NCBI GenBank assembly: GCA_903813345.2
Contig: CAIIXF020000001.1
Span: 7,073,098-7,137,097 of the forward strand
Length of the DNA: 64,000 bases
Source: Owenia fusiformis
Taxonomy: Eukaryota > Annelida > Polychaeta > Sabellida > Oweniidae
Reading direction: 5' to 3'
Shown: positions 52,292 to 62,413 of the stretch, piece after piece
How the letters are laid out: the number at the start of each line of letters is the position of its first letter
Numbering within the stretch: position 1 is the first letter of the stretch
Made by a program: the position numbers and the translations under genes
The notes under the pieces: generated by a model
Told to the model about the DNA's origin: nothing
What the model saw: the letters and a program-made list of their open reading frames with translations, nothing else
Databases searched by the model: none

Positions 52292-53489
52292 CTGAGGTCA
52301 TATCCGGGATTGCATCAAACATTGAAAAAAACAAGGGTGGAAAGGGCCGAAAATCAGGACAACATTTCAGAAAAACATGTTGGTGGGGTGTTTGCACCTT
52401 TCCTGTCTCAAAGTCCGAATTATTTCATCAACTCAATGAGTGCTTGTCCTGCAGATAATGCATTGACCTTACATATGCACCTGTTCAAATCCTCAGAATA
52501 TGGCAAAAAATCCAACATATGACAGTCTTAAATCAGGGTCCAATACCTTCCGTGCTCCCTTAACACTTTTCCATCATCGTGAGATATCACAGCCTTCTCT
52601 CAGTTTCCTTTCTAGAGCATTTCCCTTCTTGTGCATTGCAGAGATGGTCTTAGTATCAGAATGCTTTTCCATATAGACGATTAAGGCAGGGAATAAATAT
52701 CGCCTCATCTTTCATGACACGTGACCTGGTTTTGCCCAATAATATCATAAGATCGTGCAACTGGAAGCTTGACAGTGATAAACTAAAGGCTATAAAGTTT
52801 GATTTGATTTTGTCTTGAATGAATTTTCTAGAAAGCCCATGATAAGTCTTCTGAACTTAACTTATCTCAATCCATAAAAACTTCAACAGAAAATTCTAAG
52901 ATCTCAGATCTACAATGTAAAATATATAAAAATAACAAAATTATACTATTCCTTTTCAATATATTATATATTCTAATCATTGAAAATGCAATATAGGTTT
53001 ACAGTTTACACTACCCTTGTTTCCTTACTGAGTACGCTTGACAAATGTTTGATAACATACAGTATTATGTAGAATTAGTTTCTTAGTAACAAGACTGGGA
53101 TCTAAATCTTGAGACTCAATTGCCTTCCAAAATTCACTCTCTGATATAATACTATTTATATCATAAAACATACATCTAACAATCTAAGTCATTCGGTTAA
53201 TTCACATTGTGCCAATAACAACAAATGATAAATAAATATCTAAAATTCTATACAATATTAAGTAACTTGTCTCAGTAGAGCCATAAAATATGGCTCATTC
53301 ATAATGAAGAGCCACCCAGCGTGAAAATATATTTAACCCAAAGTAGTTTCATATAATAATAGTTTATATGAAGAAGTACGAAAGTGTATAAAATAACAAA
53401 AGTACACAAAAGCACAAATGTGTACAACATGTCCCCACCAATGGTTGATCCTATATACTGCAAATTTTTCATTTTGAATGCCTAACTAA
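52292..53489. other. Non-coding stretch
   Basis: AT-rich, no gene recognised. Confidence 0.35.
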
Positions 53490-53990
53490 TCAGTTGAAAA
53501 GACAGGATTTTAAGAGAAAAATCAGTTCCACAATTTTCATACAAAGAAACATCCCTGAAAATTTAAAATTGATCCCTCAAACGGTTAACCTGAAAACGCA
53601 GACAAGACTTTTCAGACAAGATTTTAGGACAGAAATCCAAAATGGCTGCCTTAACATTTACCCAGAATGCCGAAAAACTAATAAGTTTTTACCCTTTGCA
53701 TTCGTTTGACTTCACTTCTTAAAAGAGAGCTTCGTTTAACTAGACTCTGCACGCAGGGTAATAAGTTTTAGATTTTCATATTATAAATCATTTCTTAAAA
53801 TTTGAAATCGATCCGTCAAACTGTTATCCTGAAAATGGGTAGACAAGCCTTCACAGACACGATTTTAGGACGGAAAAGCCAGAATGGCCAACTTAAAATT
53901 TACGCAGAATGACAAAAAAGTAATAAGTTCTAGATTTTCATACTAATCATTCCTAACAATTTGAAATTGATCCCTCAAAGGATCAAGGAA
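53490..53990. repeat. Inverted fragment of the 162-bp satellite
   Basis: About three degenerate monomers of the 26-27.5 kb satellite lie here in reverse orientation (gccgaaaaactaataag, aggacagaaatccaaaatgg, cctcaaacggttaacctgaaaa). The hairpin head and microsatellite are absent. The open frame 53494-53709 lies in this repeat. Confidence 0.85.
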
Positions 53991-54204
53991 TACACTGGTG
54001 ACAAAAGCATCAAGCTCAATAAAAATACAGCTACAGTAGAAAATACAGTAAACAATTTTTTTGGTTATGTGGATGTATTTAACCATTTGACTAGCCATCT
54101 CCCTTAGACAATCAGGTTAGTAATCTATAATGAGCAGCCTATTGTACTGATAGCTCTTATCAAAAAAATAATTGTAATGAAGGTCACCTTGTTCTCCCTC
54201 TTAG

Positions 54205-54224
54205 ACCGACTGTACATTTGCAGT
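54205..54224 (+). other. Probable 5' UTR end of the PhyH gene
   Basis: The string ttgttctccctcttag ending at 54204 is a good splice acceptor, 20 nt before the ATG. This suggests an upstream non-coding exon. Confidence 0.5.
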
Positions 54225-57200
54225 ATGGCTGATAAGGACGACGGTAAGCTAACTAACACATCTACCTAAGTTACATTTATTGCTCGGAGGATTTAGATAG
54301 CTTAAAATGAAATAAACCCGAGTTTGTCTCCAAGCTGATTCAATATCAGACAATTCAATGAATCAATTTGGGCATACCATGCCACGTATATATGGTGTCG
54401 TATATACCAGATGCATCGAGCCGCCTATTTGACCTACTTTGACGTACTGGTAATTTAGTGTTTGGGGCATAGTAATCGTCATGATCTTATAATCAATCCT
54501 CCGAGGTTTTCTATCAGTTGTCGTTTCTACCCTTAATAGTACTAAGTAAGAGTTAACTTTTTTATGATGAGAAATTTGTGACAATGACAACCAAACGAAA
54601 TTATTCGAATTAGCAAAATAAAACAGTATTAAGTAATTATGTTAATTGTTTTGGTTAAGGTTTTCAATTTGGCCCCACATTCGAGGTAACGGAACATATT
54701 AAATCTACCTTTGATGAGAGAGGCTATATTGTTGTCAGGTATACCTACTGTACTTACCATATTAAGATCTATAGAATATCAAGATAGCATATTGTCCAGT
54801 CACTTATGATTTATACATTCATATTCAAGAGAACGCATATGTATGATAACTACGATTCTTATTTATTTTAATTTCCAAAAGACAGAATTACGGAATACAA
54901 TAATATCAATAATATTCATTCTACTCAATAAGTATTTTTTAAGAAATGTGTTTGGTGATGATGAAATATCTAAGCTAAAGGAGGCGTTGGAAAAAGATGA
55001 TGGGATTAAACAACATGCCTATGAGGTAGGTTGATCCCTATAATTGACACACATTTTCGATTCCAATCGTCGTCTCTCTGGCCAGGCCCGTAGCCGGGGG
55101 GAGGCCGGGGGAGAGGAAGTCTCCCCCTGGATGAAAATTCTTTCAAAATCATGCAGTTTTTCACCATTATGAGCACTGAACTCAAACCTGTTCAAATTTT
55201 CCCATCCCCTTGGCAAAAGCTCCCCCTTGGTAAAAGTTGGCTCCGGGCAACCAGGCTATAATATTCTTTGATCAATGAATTTGTACATTGTGTTACCTAC
55301 ATGTATGTCTTTAAAACTATGGTGGTTAAGTTATTGCCTTTCTTTGGAAATTAGAATTCTTTAGAGGTCTTGAGGTAAACTCAATTTGGACATCGTTGTT
55401 ATGTAATAATGAATTCTGATAATATTTTTAGATTGGAGACGGGGGTGGTGGCAAAGTGAAGCTGTGCATCTGGAGCTTACCTGGACAGGACATTACAGGA
55501 ATGGTTGCCAGGTGTGACAAGATTGCTGGAACAATGGAAAAGGTAACCACTTTAACATAACATAGGTTCTATCAATTCATTCAGACTGATGGCTCGTCAT
55601 TTTGTTAAAGTACCAGTTCTAGTGATTGCGTAATGAAATAATGTAATAAGCTGCCTCAACTTACGTAGTTTGTGCTTGTTCTAAAATCGCCATGTTTTTA
55701 TAAATTCAATTTTCGAATGTCTCATACATGTATCTTGTACTCACGGCTATAACTGTAGCTGTTAGGGTGTGATACCTTACTACATGTAATGCAAACTAAT
55801 GATGAAAGACGCATAAGACAGGGGCAAACATATGTGGCATCAGGACTTTGGGTATATTGAATAATAAGGAATTAGAAGGGACGGAGAGTGTAAATCTTCA
55901 GAAGGCATGCCTTTCCCCTTATACATCAGTGTTACAATCCAAATTTTATTTTACGAAATCAGTGCCGGGGGCCCACATGTTACAATCCAATTTTTATTTT
56001 ACGAAATCAGTGAAAGGGGCCCATACCCTAGCGTGCAGTCTTGTTGTAAACTAAATACGAAGCTCTCTTTTAAGAAGCGAACGCAAAGGGTAAGGGCCCA
56101 CTATGAATTACGTATTTTTCACCCACTTGTAATGTGTCTTGTGTATAGCTTTTTGGAGCAGAACTGTATCACTACAGTTGTAAGCTTATGATGAAAGAAG
56201 CCAAAACAGGAGGACAACACACTTGGCACCAAGACTATGGGTACCTGACACCACCTTTTTTATTTATTATACTTTTATTATGTATGTTAATCAAAAAACT
56301 GCCACCAATGTTTTTAAACTTTGGCAGTCATTATATGTGTATTTTATATGTACTAAATATGAATAAAGAAGAATAAAAAACTATGGGTACGGTCAAAAGA
56401 GCATCTCGTAAGACTATGGGTACGGTCAAATAAGCATCTCGTAAGACTATGGGTACGGTCAAATAAGCATCTCGTAAGACTATGGGTACGGTCAAATGAG
56501 CATCTCGTAAGACTATGGGAACGGTCAAATGAGCATCTCGTAACACTATTGGGGCCACAATGGGTACGGTCAAATAAGCATCTCGTAACACTATATGTAT
56601 GGTCAAATAAGCATCTCGTAAGACTATGGGCACGGCAAATAAGCATCTCGTAAGACTATGTCGGTACGGTCAAATAAGCATCTCGTAAGACTATGGGTGC
56701 GGTCAAATGAGCATCTCGTAAGAATATGGGTACGGTCTAAAAAGCATCTCGTAAGACTATGGGTGCTGTCAAATAAGCATTTTGTAAGACTATGGGTACT
56801 GTCAAATGAGCTTCTCGTAATAGCTATAGATAGATATATAGCTCAGATGATTGTTTAAAGGAGCACGTAGGTTATTGCAAACAATTTCAAACGATTCTAA
56901 CTTGAATTATGAATATTTTCTGATCATGAACATGTGTGTATCTTTTAGATCCATTCATTATCTTCAAGAAAAGTATATATATTGATAATTTAGTTAATCA
57001 GACCTCAGTAATATTGAAGAGGCAATGGGCCAATCAACATACTTTTTCAAAAATGTTGACCTAATTTTCACAAAAAATGCAACCTTTTATTATATTGTTG
57101 AATGCATAATTAGAATGTGCTTTGAGACATGTTTGATTTCCTAAAAGGAAAAGTTGATTGCTCCAGGGACTTTACAGATACTGAATTTGAATGACCAAAA

Positions 57201-59256
57201 TGAACTAAAACCAATGGAGAAATTACATGGGGAACATTTATCTTAAAGCAATTAAGTTTTTCTTTCAAGAACTATTTGATACATCAAAATAGAGAATAGT
57301 AATGCATTAAACATTGTAAAAAATGATTGCATTTTTGGTGAAAATGGGGTCAACATCTTTGAAAAAGTGTGTTGATGGGTTGATTGCTAGTTAAATATCT
57401 CCGAGTTTGTTTGACTTTATTATTACTGTATATAATTTTCTTTGAGATAATGACTTGATCTTAAAGATAAACCTGTCTTCATTGTCAGAAAATAGTCATA
57501 ATCCAAGACACAACCTTCTGAAATTGTTTGCGATAACCTACGTGCTCCTTTATTTAAGAGTAATAATGAATTGATCTAAAAGATAAACCTGTCTTCATTG
57601 TCAGAAAATAGTCATAATCCAAGATATAACCTTCTGAAATTGTTTGCGATAACCTACGTGCTCCTTTAAAACCAATATGAACTTGCAGAAGTTTTTTGAA
57701 TTCTTCTCCATCGGGTTATATAATGTCAGTTTGCAAATTCTAAAATATATTATTTGAATTCAAAATGACTGAGAATTATCATTTATTTTTCATTGCCATT
57801 CATTATCATGTATGTAGGCCTAATATGCATTCACAGTACCACCTTATTTAATCTTTACAGATATTGGTATAAGGATGGGTGTCTTTTCTCTGATATGGGC
57901 ACTGTGTTTATTGCTGTCGATGAAAGCAATAAAACAAATGGATGTTTACAAGTACTTGAATTTTTATACTAAGATAATAATGATTTAGAGGGCATATTGG
58001 CTTGCCTCCAGATGTGGTCAGATAGTTTTGTAAGAACTAAACAAAAAGCTTTCTCTTAGAGCGGATATTTACTGCTTTGTATATGGTTTCTGACCTTTTC
58101 CTTCCATTACCATAATTCTGTTGTGAAAATTAGCACGGGTGGATTCCAGACTGGTAGAGCATTAGCCACTCCGAATCGACGAAAATAAATACTGTATTGG
58201 GAAATGTTTTTTTCCTTGCAGGTAATTCCGGGTTCACACAAATGTGGCCGCATAGAGCACGTCATAGTTGGTGGTCAAACTGGTGCTGATACTGAGCGAG
58301 TGAAACAAGTTCAAAATAAACTAGGACTTGAATATGTGGAGATGAAACCTGGTTAGTTTTAATTTACAGATTAAATTCTGATATTTATATTTGAATTCAA
58401 GATCTCATTAATTTGGACTATGTGGTGTCTTTTTGGTCACGATTTTGTCTTAGTTATTGACCACATACCCTTAGGTGATCACAAAGCAGTGTGTCTAGGG
58501 CCCCCATTTTATCATTTATTATTAAATCACAGATATAACATTTTCGGGAAATGTAATTTTTGTATACATCTAAATTCACATCCATGCATCCATTTTAGAT
58601 CTACCAAGCTGCACATATTTATGAAAGTCAAACATACAGAATCATTCCTCTTGCAGTATTGTAATATAAATAAGAGGCTGGGCGTAAATATAAAGTGGCA
58701 ATCCTGAAGATTTACCTGGGCTGACTAATAAAAAGGACCCCTATTCTCACTACGCCTTGCTTTGTGGTCGAACATCCATTGCTAGTCAAAACTCTGCCTC
58801 ATCTTCTACCATTTTGAAAATATTATAGGAGATGCTCTATTCTTTCATTCAAATCTTCTACACAAAAGCAATGCCAATAGCAGTGAAACCAGACGCTGGG
58901 CGTTCTTGGTAGCTTACAATTCTGTCGACAACAAACCATACAATACTACTAATCCACATTTTATATACGAGCCACTAAAAAAGGTAAAGTTGACATGTTC
59001 ATGAACTGAATCCACAACATCAAACCATGAATTTGTAAACCTAATAATTTATTTCTACACTTGACAAACGCCACTTCTTGTTATGTTTTTGCCATTATTT
59101 GAATCGTTATTCAAACAATGCTTTACCATGTCAATGATTTGCTTGTCACAGGTTCCCAACGATGCTGTTTTGAAGTGCTCTGTCAGCGACATATCTGGGA
59201 AAGACTTCTGGAATCCCCGTAATGACAAAACGATTGTTTATGACGATGAGCTTTAA
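54225..59256 (+). CDS. Phytanoyl-CoA dioxygenase (PhyH) family 2-oxoglutarate/Fe(II) oxygenase
   Basis: Family members couple oxidation of 2-oxoglutarate to hydroxylation of a substrate; the substrate of this subgroup is not known to me. Inferred exons: 54225-54243 (ATG GCT GAT AAG, start), 54933-55025, 55432-55542, 56149-56240, 57861-57951, 58222-58351, 58829-58983 and 59152-59256. All junctions from the second exon onward are GT-AG and in phase. Iron ligands are His and Asp of WHQDYG (exon 4) and the distal His of FFHSNLLHKSN (exon 7); the 2-oxoglutarate-binding Arg is in RRWAFLVAYN. GSHKCGRIEH and TGADTERVKQVQ are family-like. The link from the first exon (phase 1) to 54933 (phase 0) does not fit, so a short N-terminal exon is missing, or the acceptor at 54885 is used. 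About 265-280 residues, a normal length. No lesion was seen in the coding exons. Confidence 0.88.
54933..55025 (+). CDS. PhyH exon 2 (N-terminal helix region)
   Basis: Encodes YFLRNVFGDDEISKLKEALE and onward to HAYE, the GY.(V/L)(L/R)NVF..(D/E)EI motif that opens most PhyH domains. It ends at donor GAG|GTAGGT in phase 0. The acceptor (ctactcaataag) is weak; an alternative at 54885 (gacag) gives phase 1 and an extra hydrophobic stretch. Confidence 0.7.
55083..55251. mobile_element. hAT-like MITE in PhyH intron 2
   Basis: CAGGCCCGTAGCCGGGGG at the left resembles the ends of 36030-36247, and the aaaattctttcaaaatcatg and gcagtttttcaccatt blocks are shared. The right end is eroded. Flanks CTGGC and CAGGC are a likely 5-bp duplication with one change. 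Confidence 0.75.
55432..55542 (+). CDS. PhyH exon 3
   Basis: Thirty-seven codons in phase 0 on both sides (acceptor aatatttttag, donor AAG|GTAACC). Encodes GDGGGGKVKLCIWSLPGQDI and then ITGMVARCDKIAGTMEK, matching the segment before the iron-binding strand in this family. Confidence 0.85.
55759..55851 (+). pseudogene. Decayed duplicate of PhyH exon 4
   Basis: Aligns with exon 4 (56149-56240) over its whole length, from acceptor (ctgtag) to donor (GG|GTATAT). It keeps MMKDA and HMWHQDFG, including the iron-ligand His-x-Asp. It has one extra base in its first half and, in the exon 4 frame, a TAA where exon 4 has AAA, so it cannot replace exon 4. It is best explained as an ancient tandem exon duplication that has lost function. 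Confidence 0.85.
55931..56026. repeat. 48-bp direct repeat, two copies, PhyH intron 3
   Basis: gttacaatccaaattttatt begins at 55931 and, with one change, at 55979. It lies between the dead exon copy and exon 4. Confidence 0.85.
56149..56240 (+). CDS. PhyH exon 4 (iron-ligand HxD exon)
   Basis: Acceptor gtgtatag, phase 0 start, phase 2 end at donor GG|GTACCT. Encodes LFGAELYHYSCKLMMKEAK followed by TGGQHTWHQDYG. His and Asp of WHQD are the first two Fe(II) ligands. Confidence 0.9.
56379..56820. repeat. 33-bp minisatellite carrying copies of the exon 4 splice donor
   Basis: About 13 units of the form aagactatgggtacggtcaa...gcatctcgt repeat every 33 bp (starts 56381, 56414, 56447, 56480 and on), with one interrupted unit near 56546. 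The first 14 bases of the typical unit are identical to the last 9 exon bases plus the first 5 intron bases at the exon 4 donor, 56232-56245. The period of 11 codons creates spurious frames on both strands. Confidence 0.95.
56859..57665. mobile_element. 807-bp TTAA-flanked element in PhyH intron 4
   Basis: AGGAGCACGTAGGTTATTGC at the left is inverted at the right end. Flanks are TTAA on both sides (56855-56858, 57666-57669). The right arm (about 100 bp) is present twice in tandem (about 57450-57551 and 57568-57665). Inner blocks such as tcaacatactttttc are also inverted. Non-coding; probably the same class as 48261-49079. Confidence 0.8.
57861..57951 (+). CDS. PhyH exon 5
   Basis: Acceptor tctttacag. 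It opens with one base that completes the glycine of QDYG, then YWYKDGCLFSDMGTVFIAVD and ESNKTNGCLQ, ending in phase 0 at GTACTT. This is the core jelly-roll strand pair after the HxD motif. Confidence 0.88.
58222..58351 (+). CDS. PhyH exon 6
   Basis: Acceptor tttttccttgcag, donor G|GTTAGT, phase 0 to phase 1. Encodes VIPGSHKCGRIEHVIVGGQT and TGADTERVKQVQNKLGLEY, ending EMKP(G), the conserved (V)PGSH...MKPGD segment. Confidence 0.9.
58829..58983 (+). CDS. PhyH exon 7 (distal His and 2-oxoglutarate Arg)
   Basis: Acceptor aatattatag, donor AAG|GTAAAG. Encodes (G)DALFFHSNLLHKSNANSSE, then TRRWAFLVAYN. It supplies the third Fe(II) ligand and the arginine that anchors 2-oxoglutarate. No ATG of useful position exists in it, so simple ORF scans miss it. 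Confidence 0.9.
59152..59256 (+). CDS. PhyH exon 8 (C-terminus)
   Basis: Acceptor gcttgtcacag, phase 0. Encodes VPNDAVLKCSVSDISGKDFW and the tail to IVYDDEL, then TAA at 59254-59256. Confidence 0.88.
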   Translation, partial: VPNDAVLKCSVSDISGKDFWNPRNDKTIVYDDEL

Positions 59257-59461
59257 AAATGTACAGTCGCTGAACTAAATCAAGACAACATGGTGATGTA
59301 ATTGACTGATGATGTTCCGACTGTCAATAGTCCTGAGATAGGCATAAATGAGTACGAAACCAACTCTAATTAACAATGCACTGAAGTATTTTGGCGGTTT
59401 ACGCGCATGTATCCCAGAACATTTTCTATGTGTACAATAGTATATAGTTTCTCTATAGCTG

Positions 59462-59467
59462 AATAAA
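59462..59467 (+). promoter_or_regulatory. Probable poly(A) signal of the PhyH gene
   Basis: AATAAA 206 bases after the stop codon. It is the first canonical hexamer downstream; another lies near 59670. Confidence 0.5.
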
Positions 59468-59832
59468 TCTGATATAATAGACGTCACCCTTGTCATTCTT
59501 CGTTTTGCTTGGGCCAGATTTCCATAGCCTTCCTTGTTATAAACCTGCAATAGTCGCTTAATTTAATGATTTATGAAAATGTCATCGAGTTGAATCTGTC
59601 TGAAACTCAAATGACATACTGCTGTCAATCCTATTGTGATTTATCATAATATTGTTGGTTGTCAAACGAATAAAAAAGAATCTTAGCATTGCATCAATGG
59701 AGATGTGGCCAAAGTGTTTTTAAAAAGTCATGGAAAATTATTTAAATGACATAACTGTATAAATCAAAGTTATTATCGTGGGAAAACTTTCCACTGACTT
59801 CAAATATGCAATAAAAAAGAAAGAAAAGTTAC

Positions 59833-60518
59833 ACCCTATGCAGACAGAGCCTGTGGGAAATATTGGGTGCGGAGCAAATGAGCGGAGGGTGCGGAACTAA
59901 CGGTCATTTTTGAATTTAAATTTGGGATATTTCTGAAACTAAGCCGTTTTGGGACTTCAAATATACCAAGATATGTGTATTTGACACCAAATATCAATAC
60001 AATTGTGAAAATAGTAGCGCAATTCATTCTATAGCGACGCAGTGTGCCTTAAACCTTTCCCAGACCTATATATTTTGAAATTATCCTTTTAATACTGAGT
60101 CCCCAGCACCCAATATTTAGAGGGGGCTCATATCTGAAGAACATTTCCGAATTTTTATAAAATCACACAGATACTGCCTGGCTTCCAAGATGCAAAAACA
60201 ATTTGTATAGATAGTGTACCTTGAACACCATTTTTTATGAATGCTGGGGACGCAGTATTAAAAGGATAGTCTCAAAATATATAGGTCTGGGAAATGTTTA
60301 AGGCATACTGCGTCGCTATAAAATGAATTGCACTACTAGTTTCACAATTTTATTGATATTTGGTGTCAAATACACATATCTTGGTATATTTGAAGTCCCA
60401 AAACGGCTTAGTTTCAGAAATATCCCAATTTTAAATTCAAAAATGACCGTTAGCTCCGCACCCTCCGCTCATTTGCGCCGCACCCAATATTTCCCACAGG
60501 CTCTGTCTGCATAGGGTG
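59833..60518. mobile_element. 686-bp foldback element, family D, CAC...GTG ends, 5-bp TSD
   Basis: CACCCTATGCAGACAGAGCC is exactly inverted at the right end (ggctctgtctgcatagggtg). Arms of about 280 bp (including accaagatatgtgtatttga and aaacggctta blocks in mirror order) surround a loop of about 120 bp. Flanks are AGTTA on both sides (59828-59832, 60519-60523). Frames of 63 codons on opposite strands (59836-60027, 60323-60514) are the same arm read twice, not two genes. Confidence 0.93.
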
Positions 60519-60529
60519 AGTTAGTTGCT

Positions 60530-61540
60530 GGAATTACACCTGGCGTTTTACAAAAGCTTCTTCGGTTTTAACCAGGTTTAAGAATTAGGTGTAATCACGA
60601 TTGCGGTTTTACAAAAGCGCTTTTCTAAAACTCCAAGAACCCTTGTCACTAGTAAACGGCATAAGTCGCGTTTTAAGTGTGCAGTGTAATACCGATCGGT
60701 TTTTGTAAAACGCCTTACCCGGGTTTTTACTAGTTTTTAACATTTTCCCTAAACGAAATATTTGATACATTTGAAACATTTGATACATGATGAGACATCC
60801 GGTCACGCTGCTATCTGGCTATATCTAAATTGAAAAATGGATGATGGTCGCCAGGTCACATCGAAATCAAGTGTTATCTTCAGAGAATATGTACATATTT
60901 TCCTTTCACCTTTTATTATGTTTTCTCATAATTAATAAAAGATAAAAATTATGCAATGTCATGCATTTCTAATCAAATTATGGAAGATCAGTTTTGTCTT
61001 AGATGCAAAAAGAATACATTTACAGGAGATGTACACATACATGTATGCTGGATGTTATCCATAACTACATCGTTAAAAGTGCACGAAAGGCGTTTTAGAA
61101 TAAACAGGTGTAATTCCAATATATAAATCCTAAGACGCTTTAGAAATGCAGCAAGGAGGATTGGCTCCCAGGATCGAAACTCGATATTTTCCAACAATGA
61201 AAACGTCGAAATGTCGTTATTTTCTGAAATTAAAACCGACTATAAATTCAAAATAAACAGTTCAAAAGATTCGAACCAATATCTCGATCATTTCTTGTGA
61301 GTTTTGGAATTTTTCGTTTGGAAATAAGACCAAAATTCACGATTTAAATGTTGAAGTGAACAAAATGGCGGCTGTTTGAATTCGAATTTTGTATTACGAC
61401 ATACCCATATATGGGACAGAATATCGGTGGTGCACTCTGGGAGCCAATCCTCCTTGGAAATGCAGGTGTAATCAGAATGGCGATTTTGTAAAGCGTCTTC
61501 CACTAAAACGTTTTAGCGGATTTTGTGGTGTAATTTCAGC
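60530..61540. repeat. Cluster of ggtgtaatt/aattacacc modules with a nested MITE
   Basis: ggaattacacctggcgtttta near 60531 has inverted partners near 61087-61117 (ggcgttttagaataaacagg, tgtaattcc), and further ggtgtaat modules follow at 60582, 61466 and 61530. The 305-bp MITE at 61152-61456 interrupts one of these modules. The exact element boundaries are not resolved. Confidence 0.5.
61152..61456. mobile_element. Mutator-like MITE, copy 2 (305 bp), 9-bp TSD
   Basis: Same length and ends as 46620-46924 with few differences by eye. Flanks are GAAATGCAG on both sides (61143-61151, 61457-61465). Confidence 0.95.
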
Positions 61541-62182
61541 AAGTGAGATTTCAAACCTATATCGAAACTCCTCAACTGATAATAAATTGCAACGCAATGA
61601 ACATGTCTACCAGTATATACCATACGACACTAACTGACAATGGGGGTTGGACATTGCAATTTAAGAAAAATGGAGACGAGATGAGAATAAGTTACGAAAA
61701 AATATCACAATTTTACAATATTTTCTCTCTCATTATTACATTTCATAGTGTTATCTGAAAAGCCAAACAGTTGTTTTGCCTTTATTTCAGTATAATCGTG
61801 TGTATTTTAAGGTAGTTTTCGAAGGGATTGCCTTCAAGATTTTACACGATCCCTTCTTATCATTGAAGACACTGAAATACTTCCATCATAATGTTACCTC
61901 ATAAGAGTACGGAGGAACAATTAGAATTCAGTTCGAAAAATATAATTCAATTCATTTAGATAATTACAGAACTATATACAAGCAACTAAACAAGAAATAT
62001 TAACATTAGAACTTCTGGATGAATATGATATTTCAAGCTACGTGAACCTTACGGCATCTCCGAATTCCTTTAGGTTATTGTCATTTGCAATTTGGTTTTA
62101 CATAAGCATGAAGCTCATGGAGATACCTTTTTATAGTACATGTATGCCGTAATGTTTAATAACATCGAGATTTAGAGTTTTA
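61541..62182. other. Non-coding stretch downstream of the Death-domain gene
   Basis: No gene recognised on either strand. Likely the 3' flank or 3' UTR of the minus-strand gene to the right. Confidence 0.4.
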
Positions 62183-62413
62183 TCATATTGTTGGCAATGA
62201 TAGGCTGCAACTAGAACTAGCATTGACAACGTGTGATGATGGCTCGGTCATGATACTTGAATGTTTCGATGACACATTCTGACGCATTCCAGTGTCGCTT
62301 GTCTCATACAGACATGTTGTCTCCTCATTTTTTACTCCAGTTTCACTGCGTGTCGGTATAATTGGCTCCTTTGGCCAAGCGCCATTGTGACTTATGTAGC
62401 CTTTATTGATATC
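62183..62413 (-). pseudogene. Detached C-terminal tail of the UPA-Death gene
   Basis: Open frame DINKGYISHNGAWPKEPI... to SSSCSLSLPTI-stop, Ser/Thr-rich and low complexity, directly beyond the MITE. Removing the 146 bp from TGATGCC to GGCATTA leaves it in frame with the Death-domain exon, so I infer it was the original C-terminus. It might instead be 3' UTR that is open by chance. Confidence 0.55.

Noticed and set aside
56331-56858. Repetitive open frames on both strands (about 66-100 codons)
   Set aside because: They are products of the 33-bp minisatellite period. Both strands and several frames are open, which is not expected of a gene.
59836-60514. Two 63-codon frames on opposite strands with almost the same peptide
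   Set aside because: They are the two inverted arms of the family D foldback element.
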